Below are positions 56,864 through 64,000 of a DNA stretch of 64,000 nucleotides, one piece after another. The notes below the pieces were generated by a model. That model did no database searches, had not been told where the DNA came from, and worked only from the letters and a program-made list of their open reading frames with translations. This DNA is from Escallonia rubra (lineage: Eukaryota; Streptophyta; Magnoliopsida; Escalloniales; Escalloniaceae). The stretch is taken from assembly GCA_033065855.1 (NCBI GenBank), contig JAVXUO010000035.1:186001-250000 (forward strand), given 5' to 3'. Positions within the stretch are counted from its first letter, which is position 1; the number at the start of each line of letters is the position of its first letter. A program made the translations under genes and the position numbers.

Positions 56864-58180
56864 ACTTGAGTGGGTTCAGCTTCATCTTGTACTTTCGAAG
56901 TATGTCGAAAGTTTCCTTCAAATCCTTAACATAGAATTCAGACTTGATAATCTTGAGTTGCATATCATCAACGTACACTTCCATCTTCTTCCCGATTAAG
57001 TCTTGAAAGATCATGTTCACCAAGCGTTGGTAAGTTGCCCTGGCGTTCTTGAGTCCGAATGGCATCACCGTGTAACAATATAGGCCTCTCTCCTTAATGA
57101 ATGAAGTTTTGGAGACATCGTCTTCATGCATCATGATTTGGTTATGACCATAATATGTATCCATAAAACTGAGCAGTTCGTGGCAACTATCCTTCGGGCA
57201 TGCCTTGTTGTGATCTGTGTAATCAATGCATATCCACCACATGCCGCCTGGTTTAGGAACCATGACAACATTGGCGATCCAATAAGGGTAATAGATCTCT
57301 TCAATGAAGTTGGCAGTTAAGAGTTTATCCACTTCTTCTTCAATTTTCTCCTGCCTTTTTGGTGCAAAGGTTCTCTTATTCTGCTTGACAGGTTTCTTGG
57401 ATAGATCAATATTCAGTCTGTGTGTGATGACCTCGGAGTCAATCCCATGCATGTTTGCGGCTGTCCATGCAAAGTTATTCGCATAGGTTCACCAGCTCGA
57501 GCTTAGTGTCGTCCTTAAGATTTGAACCTATCCGAACTATCTTGTTTTTCACTTCGGAATATACTTCAATGCTCACAAGATCTTCGACTGGTTCACCCCT
57601 TTGCACCTTCGTATCTTCCCAGAGGTCTTCGATGATAAGTGCTTCTTTATTCTTCGATCGGCATGAAGTCATGTAGCACTTTCGGGCTGTAGTTTGGTCT
57701 CCTTTCACCTCTTCAATCCCGTACTCTGTAGGGAACTTCATCGTGAGGTGGTAGGTCGATACCACAGCATGTAACTGATTAAGTGCTGGTCGTCCAAGTA
57801 TGGCGTTGAATGCAGAGGGGACCTTTACCACCACAAACCAAGTTTGCTTGTACTGAAGGTGCACCTATGGAAACTGGGAGTGCGATAACACCTTCAACTG
57901 CAACTGGATGATTGGAGAATCCATATAGTGGTGTATCCATCTTCTGAAGACGGTCCGTAGGGATGTTCATCTTCTTGAATGCATCATAAAATAAAACTTC
58001 CGCTGAACTCCCGTTATCGACTAAAACACGCTTCACATCGAAATTCCCAGCCTTGATGGTGATGACTAATGGATCATCGTGAGGAGTCTTCACATCTTTT
58101 AGGTCATTGTCGGAAAAAGAGATAATAGGCAAAGGTACATTCTTCTGTTTCTTGTTTGGGGGTTGGCTCGTTATGCACAC
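56864..58180 (-). pseudogene. Gypsy pol, upstream part: protease and reverse transcriptase
   Basis: On the minus strand from 58180: protease with ILVDNGSSAEVLFYDAF (Asp-Asn-Gly-Ser-Ser active-site variant common in the Tat group) and LYGFSNHPVAVEG, then a break near 57850. The next open part reads VKNKIVRIGSNLKDDTK. The RT (57452-56864) follows, with LLTANFIEEIYYPYWIANVV, VCIDYTDHNKACPKD-like sequence, the VMPFGLKNARATYQRLVN motif and the catalytic box VYVDDM. It stops at the CACTA-3 target site in the connection region. Glu-Val-Tyr-Val-Asp-Asp is intact, but surrounding frameshifts make the gene inactive. Confidence 0.85.
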
Positions 58181-58587
58181 TTCTCTCGCATATGCTTTTC
58201 GAGCAGCCTGTCCTGATGAGCCTCCTACGACTAATCCTCCAGAGATAATGTTGATTGTACGCGCATTCTCTTCCCGTTCTTCTCATCCTTCTTTGCTTGC
58301 TATAAAAATTTTCAACTGGTCACACTTAATGAGAGCTTCGATTGCTCGTTTAAGTGATTCGCAATCATCAGTTGAGTGGCCATGATCGTTGTGAAAGTGA
58401 CACCATAAGTCTATATTCCTTTTTTTCGGCCGAGATGTCATCTTCTCCAGCCACTTGAGAGCTTTATTGTCTTTAATCTCGTGTAGTATCTGTGATCGTC
58501 TGGCATTGAGGGGCGTCAAATTATCCAGGTCTTTGGGACGCCGTTCATCACGCTTGGAGCACTTCGTCTTCTTTTCTTCTTAGGGAG

Positions 58588-59879
58588 TCAACTCCCGAGA
58601 TCGTTTATTCTGTTCTTCCCTCCCTTCTCCACGTCGTCCTGTGTGTGTCTCCAGGTATTCTTCAGCTTGAATATATTTGTTAGCCTTCTCGAGAAGGGTT
58701 TCATATTATCCAGAGGACTTTTGTTAACAAAGAATGAGAACTTGGATGATGGTCGGAGGCCTCGGAGGAATGCAGTATACTTCACGGGCTCGTCCAAGTT
58801 ATCGATTTCCAAAGTGGTTGTGTTGAATTGTCTAAGATAGCATGCCAAAGACTCATTTTTCTCTTGCGCAATGTTAAGCAGACTCACTGAGTTTTTCCTT
58901 CGGGAGCGACTACTTACAAAATGCTTCCGATAATTGGCCAAAGGAGTGGATAGATCTCGGTTATAGAGACTTGAACTATGCATGTGCAGCCTTCCTCGCT
59001 CAAGGTGGTAGGAAATGCTCTACACATGACAACGTCTGAGACCTGGAGAAATAGCATGTTTGTTTCGAATTGGTAAACATGTTCTCATGGATCTCCAATT
59101 ACGTCATAGAGGTCACATTGAGGCATTCAAAAATTGGGAGGTAGCTTTGCGTTCTCGATGGCTTCTGATAACGGATATCCAGATTCTTCCCTCGACGGAG
59201 ATCGTTCCGGAGAATGATATTTAGGGACAACCTTCCAGGAGTCTCGTTCTCGGGAACGATACTCAGGCGTCGTCTTTCTATGGATAGACCTCCGAGGGGT
59301 CTCAGTTCTGGCGACCTGTTCGGGAGAGGAATTGGTACTGTCTTCGACTGATGGATAACGATGGTAGAATGATCCGTTCCTGGTCATGTGTTCTACGCTC
59401 TTCTCTTTGGGATCGAAAGTCAGATCAGCCTTTGACCTGTATTTGCTGTCGTAGCTTGATCTGGAGGTGAGACGGAGACAAAGGTCGTTAGGGTCAAGAT
59501 AAGAATAATGGGTAGATGGTGGAGCCACCGCCATGTCGAGCTTTTGTTGAAGGGTGTTCACAACATCTTTCAGCTCATGAATTTCCCTTGTGAGGTCGGC
59601 ATGGGGTGTTTTGAACAGCTGACGGTTTATTCGATGACGAAGGTCACCGTTCTTCAGAGTAGACGTTGGAGATCGATTTTTTTGAGGTCTAGTTTCTGAT
59701 TCGGGAGTAGCAGATGTTACGTTGACGTAAACATCTTCAGAAGAACTGGCGCGACGACGACGTAAAGGGGTCGAGTGTTGGTTGTGAGAACGACCAGGTC
59801 GATGAGAGCTGCTAGTTTATGCGCGATGGTTTTGAGAATGACTATGTGAAGAGTTACTAGAAGAAGAATGATTGGGCAT
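58588..59879 (-). pseudogene. Gypsy gag remnant
   Basis: The frame starts at ATG 59879 (MPNHSSSSNSSHSHSQNH), 30 nt after the primer-binding site, with a TAA at 59819-59817. It stays open to 59127, with an Arg/Ser/Pro-rich region, a short coiled-coil-like LKDVVNTLQQKLDM, and a capsid start. After frameshifts the Retrotrans_gag core appears at 58983-58588 (LNIAQEKNESLACYLRQFN, LRGLRPSSKFSF). A later piece at 58519-58283 has WCHFHNDHGHSTDDCESLK, a zinc-binding-like motif at the gag-pol border. Confidence 0.75.
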
Positions 59880-59918
59880 GTTCCCTGAGGGTCCCACGGA
59901 TGACGGATGGCGCCAATC

Positions 59919-60589
59919 TGTTGCAGCAAAAAACTTGATTGAAAAGCACACCAAAAAATAGGCCTGCAAAAGAGAACACGGAGTGACCCCCGGGTGGGGT
60001 TCCGGCGGAGGAACGCTCTGATGCTTAAGTCAGAGATGGCTAACAATGTAGAACTCTAAGAAGCAATAAAAACACAATGTGTATGTGTGTGTGAGCTTGT
60101 CTCATACTTGGGGGGTAGACCCCTTTATATAGTCGTAGGAGGAAGACTCCCAACATGTTTGTGAGTCTTGATGGATAGACTTGGGTCAGGTCAATCAAGA
60201 TTGCATTAGGATTCTTGAAGATCACGTCACAATCCCCATGATTTTGTTAGGATCCTTTTAAAATCCTAACTCCACCGATATGGTAACCACCAAATCCGTA
60301 GTTGATCAGGATTGACCATGAATCATAACTGCCACGTGTCGTATGCTGATTGGGGTGCATTTTTAGCTATATCACCTCTGATGCACCTAATGGCGACAAA
60401 AGAGGGCGCAAAAAGTGCAATAGGCAACCACTAGATAGTGGTCATTTTGTAGTTTTTCTACTTTTTGTACAAGGTATATAGAGACCGTAAAGTTAGTGTC
60501 CCTTTTGGTGAAACCGTGGTTGCTATTGATGTACTAACAAAGACCGTTGACTTCAAGTAATTACTAACTCTTTAACCAGGGATGCAACA
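59919..60589 (-). repeat. 5' LTR of the Tat-like gypsy element
   Basis: The inner end is fixed by TGCAACA at 59925-59919, three bases before TGGCGCC. A TATA box (CTATATAAAGGG, 60132-60121) and the downstream part TTAAGCATCAGAGCG...CCGCCGG are typical Tat LTR signals. The outer end is proposed at TGTTGCA (60589-60583), which mirrors the inner end. Repetitive AGTGGTC words from 60430 to 60670 make an end nearer 60410 possible. Confidence 0.6.
60121..60132 (-). promoter_or_regulatory. TATA box in the gypsy LTR
   Basis: CTATATAAAGGG on the minus strand, about 200 bp before the LTR inner end, is the expected start-site signal for the element's RNA. Confidence 0.65.
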
Positions 60590-62544
60590 ATAGAACTAGA
60601 GACCTCATATAGTGGTCGATATATGTCTTTAGAGCCAACAAATCACTCACTAGCGATCACTTGGTGGTCTCCATATGTAGACATTGTTTCTTGTCAGTAT
60701 GAAAGTAGGTGTTCCCTTTTGGATATTCGATTTATTGTAACTGTTAGCTGGCCACATATCATTTTTTATATGGATAAATTACTCTCGGTACCCTTAATTT
60801 TTGGGAAATAAACTGACCTTCCCTACTGTTTAATAGGGATAATTATCTAGTTAAAATGACATAATTGCCTCGAAAAGTAACAAATCTTCAAATGTTAACT
60901 CGAAGTTAACCCACTTTCCACTATAGGCAGCCCACCTCTCATCCACATCCTCCCACCACCGCCAACCTTACAGGCATAACCCACCAACCCTCTCCGTCAC
61001 CCATCTCCACTAGCAGCCACTACCACCGCCCTCCACACACAAAAGGCACAACATAGACCCACTCGTCACCCACCTACCTTTCCCCTGTCACCCACCACCA
61101 ACCTCCCCACACAAACCCATTACACGTGCGTGCGGGCATACACACACCCCTTAGAGGTGTTACAAGAAAATTTAAGAACACCCAAATTTAAAGTGAAGAT
61201 TAACTAGCTGACGGGTGGACTAAGTAACTCCCTTAAGACGATTCACGCCCCTTCAAGCTACCAGCGATGCATCAAGGTTTTTTATGCGTTGCTTTCTAGA
61301 TGCAACAGGTCAGCTCTAACTATTGTTTCACTCGAATTTTTAAACATGCGAATGAAGCAGAAGATTTATCCAATAGTTCACCAAAATACTCACAATTCTA
61401 AGTGTATAGAAAATCAAAATAGAAGGACAGACAAAAAGCTTGAGTTGGTGTATAGAAAAAGTGTGAGAAAATTCTTCTTTTATAGGTGAGGCGGAGGCCT
61501 GAGACTTAATGAGAAAATAGATGTTAGAAATCTGTTACAAAATATTAATTCTAAAAGTCATTTCAAAATAAACTGCTATAATAATAAAAAATATAGCCGT
61601 TGATAGAAAAAGCATGGAATCAGCGAGAATAATGGCAATAAAGTGTAGGATTAACATGTAGCCCATTAGCTATATTTTACTATATAAATAGCATGCAATA
61701 GTCCCATAATATTTCCTCCCTCATATTTCTCCACGTGTCATTCCATCCTTGCGTGCGCAAAGTCCAAGACTCAAGCATATGTTACTAAGAGGCAAAATGG
61801 TGTTATCTTATATATTCCTTAAAATTCTTTTTCGGGAACCAATGTGAGCTAAGTTTTTTTCAAAGGGTTAAGTATTGAAGAAAATTTCATCTTTTCAACT
61901 GCAAGCAATGTAGGACTAAAGCATGTAAAGGTTTTTCTCAAAACTCTAAGGGCATGTACGCTTACGAGTTTTTTTTTCTGTATTCTGTATTTATTTTCCA
62001 GAATTTAGTATTCAGTTCTAAAATTGTGTTGTGTACTTTTACTTTTTTCCGTATCTACTTTTTCAGTTTTTCAGTACGTTTACCATTTTCATTTTCGTTT
62101 TCACCAACTTTTTCTAAACCAATCTTGTATGTTTAAAATTTTCTACACTATTTGTACACAAATCTTTTCATTTTTACCCCTACACTATTTGTACACAAAA
62201 AGGATGTAAATATGGGAAAAAAATAAAAATGAACTTTTAATAAGTTTATCATCGTGTTATCAAGCATATTACAACGTCCATATAATTAATTAATTTTTCG
62301 CAGAAGCATGACACACAAGGCCATGAATAAAAAAATAAATACACAATTGTTAAAGAGCAAGAAATTTTTTTTTAAGTTTAAACAGCATTGTCATAGTACA
62401 TATGAAATTCATTCGTAAACCTACATTATCCATACATTACCCAAATTAAAATTTGAAAAGCGTTGGCGGCGGCGACACATTAGCAGTCATCAAGCGCTTG
62501 TAACCCAACACATTACCGAACGTTACATAGATGTAAACCAACAA
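60590..62544. other. No gene seen
   Basis: 60590-60700 repeats AGTGGTC and TATATG words, perhaps a relic of another DNA element. 60920-61140 is C-rich with CCACC words. 61480-62440 is very AT-rich. Confidence 0.45.
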
Positions 62545-62763
62545 TCACTCACGGCAGCGACTATTATTAGTTGCAACATGATCTCTCCATATATGATCCG
62601 CCAACCCGTCCCTGAAGTTGGCCATGTGGTTACACCCTGCCTGAGACAAGTTGGGAGTTTCGAAGACAGTAGACTCTGCCATTAGGTTGATAAATATCGT
62701 CTCAACTCGCATAGGCCACAAAGCTTTGTCGCTTTTCTCGTTGTTCTTAAATCCTTCGGACAT
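62545..62763 (-). other. Possible Myb/SANT-like domain fragment
   Basis: A 72-residue frame (ATG at 62763) reads EKSDKALWPMRVETIFINLM, which resembles the first helix region of plant Myb/SANT-like domains (W then F-x-D-L-M) found in PIF/Harbinger-related and host proteins. The rest, TPNLSQAGCNHMANFRDG, does not continue the domain convincingly. It may be an exon or a truncated relic. Confidence 0.3.
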
Positions 62764-63626
62764 CTACAATTATGCACATAGATATTATTAAAAACCTCAC
62801 ATTTTTTCGAATTCAGGTTATGTAGCTACTTTGCATGTATAGTAGTTAATCATACGTTATTGTGTAGCCTTTAGCTACTTTGCATGTATAGTACTGACGA
62901 CATGCTATAGCTCAAGAAAGGCCACTCATAACCCCAATAATAATCCAGGGAATGAGTCTCATCACATCATACAGAGAAGATGACAAAGACAAGCTCCTAA
63001 CAAACATGAAAACAGAAACCAAGGGGTCGAAATAAAGCTACAAAACAATTGAGATATTTGGTGGTTCCAGCTTTCAAACAAGTAAATTTGACATACTATG
63101 GATCGATGGTGATGTCTGGAGTTGCAAAATGCTAGATCACTAGCTAGAAGACACTGGCTAGTTGCTTGTCTATGTTGGCCCTACGATGTGAATGTGTGAG
63201 GATCATTCTAGCTTCGACTGGCAAGATTTCCACAAGAATATGTAGTTCCAAGCAAATCATACACCGTGAAGTTGCACTTCAAATAGTTGCAGCTCCCCCT
63301 TTTATAGCTGCTGCTGCTGGACAGCAGTCATTTGCAGTCCCCAGCCACATCCCCATCTCACAACCACCCTTCCCCATTATCCGGCCCATTCCTGTCCCTG
63401 GATCTAATGGTTTCTCAGGCTCAAGTATTAGTAGCAGACATTTATTGGAAGTACTAGCTCACTAGAAAAGAACATTAAATTTAGTTGTTGTTCATAAAGG
63501 CTACACCCTTAATGCAGCACACTCAAACCCAGTCTTAGAATACCTCGAACACCTGGCAGGCATGTAATGTGGACTCAATAATACGTATCTATCTTAGGCC
63601 TTTCATCGAACACTTGGCAGGCATGT
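62764..63626. other. No clear gene
   Basis: A Pro/Ile/Ser-rich plus-strand frame (63166-63465) with QPPFPIIRPIPVPGS has a protein-like stretch but no family match. GCAGGCATGT recurs at 63556 and 63617. Confidence 0.3.
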
Positions 63627-63749
63627 CTACACACCTGGGTTTGGACTCCATTCTAAGGTCCAAACATTGAAAATCGAAGAAGAAAAAGCAGAAACGAGGA
63701 GAGTAGCGGAACAAATGTACACAGTAAAAAAGCGAGAGATGATCAAAAC

Positions 63750-63947
63750 CTTGTCGAGTTGTGCAGGCGAGGGGAAATCGTTCTCTCCGGTCACGGAATG
63801 GTGGCTGCTTCTTTCGGAGACGGCAGGAACCTGCTGCTTCACCGTTGTATGTAGGCTGGGACTTCGGCTCCGTCTTGGCGCAGCTTCTCCGTTAAGGTCG
63901 GTAGATCTTGGAAGGGTGTGAGATTCAAGTGATGAGCTCTTATTCAT
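63750..63947 (-). CDS. Possible first exon of an unidentified gene
   Basis: ATG at 63947 opens 66 codons, MNKSSSLESHTLPRSTDLNG then a Ser/Arg/Pro-rich stretch, ending at DK|GTTTTG, a possible splice donor. The sequence upstream (63948-64000) is a CT-rich leader on this strand (rich in CTCCCTCTCTCC), as in many plant 5' untranslated regions. Later exons would lie at lower coordinates, but none was recognised in 62540-63740. The composition suggests a disordered N-terminus. Family unknown. Confidence 0.35.
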
Positions 63948-64000
63948 GGAAGGTAGCTAGAGGAGATAAATGAGGGAGAGAGGGAGACAGAAAGAGCAGA

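Larger units (their letters stand above)
52785..60589 (-). mobile_element. Ty3/gypsy retrotransposon (Tat-like), 3'-truncated, split by CACTA-3
   Basis: On the minus strand: 5' LTR (60589-59919), primer-binding site TGGCGCC (59915-59909), gag, an aspartic protease with DNGSSAEVLFYDAF, and reverse transcriptase with YVDDM. After the CACTA-3 insertion come the rest of RT and RNase H. Coding similarity stops near 52790; no integrase and no 3' LTR were found. DNGSS-type protease and the LTR/primer features suit the Tat lineage, from general knowledge of that group. Several stops and frameshifts show it is dead. Confidence 0.85.

Noticed and set aside
1..64000. tRNA or rRNA genes
   Set aside because: None recognised; the only pol III boxes found (51485-51545) do not fold as tRNA.

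Overview
The window is nuclear DNA of a flowering plant, probably a eudicot. The evidence is a tract of the plant telomere repeat TTTAGGG, spliced genes with GT-AG introns, a phytocyanin, a DUF1517 plastid-type protein, a B3-domain gene, and a dense set of plant transposons of several orders. It is a repeat-rich region in which host genes survive mostly as damaged copies. I cannot name the species. Layout: 1-2738 is a LINE on the minus strand (ORF1 plus the first 38 codons of ORF2). 2751-6701 is a large fold-back DNA element with 1.09-kb terminal inverted repeats. 9216-9880 holds three exons of a broken DUF1517 gene. 10170-10462 is the 3' end of a minus-strand Helitron, joined directly to a 5'-truncated Ty1/copia element (about 10463-13477). 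15183-15786 is a two-exon phytocyanin gene broken by one nonsense codon. 17818-22456 is a complete non-autonomous Helitron. 22535-31249 is CACTA-1 (plus strand, degenerate). 32286-32550 is a second, truncated phytocyanin copy. 33561-44136 is CACTA-2 (minus strand), whose TNPD-type transposase gene reads open through four exons. 45006-51018 is a degenerate Ty1/copia element with both LTRs (minus strand). About 51485-51545 is a likely tRNA-derived SINE. About 52785-60589 is a Tat-like Ty3/gypsy element (minus strand) split by CACTA-3 (53373-56863). The last 3.4 kb holds a possible Myb/SANT-like fragment and the possible first exon of a gene leaving the window. How the parts relate: the three CACTA elements are one family. 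They share CACTACAAG ends, subterminal arrays of the word TTTTAGCGACGGA in both orientations, and intact 3-bp target duplications (TAT, CAA, ACT). CACTA-2 could supply the TNPD transposase, but its TNPA-type gene has a stop and a frameshift. CACTA-1 has lost parts of both genes. CACTA-3 has lost both and instead carries an open, intron-containing B3-domain gene. CACTA-1 and CACTA-2 lie head to head as an inverted pair around 2.3 kb of unique DNA with the second phytocyanin copy. The most unusual observations are the B3 gene inside CACTA-3, a conserved 270-bp palindrome at fixed distance upstream of TNPD in CACTA-1 and CACTA-2, the templated filler at the phytocyanin deletion, and the long-TIR fold-back element. 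All calls come from reading the sequence; no alignment or database search was run.
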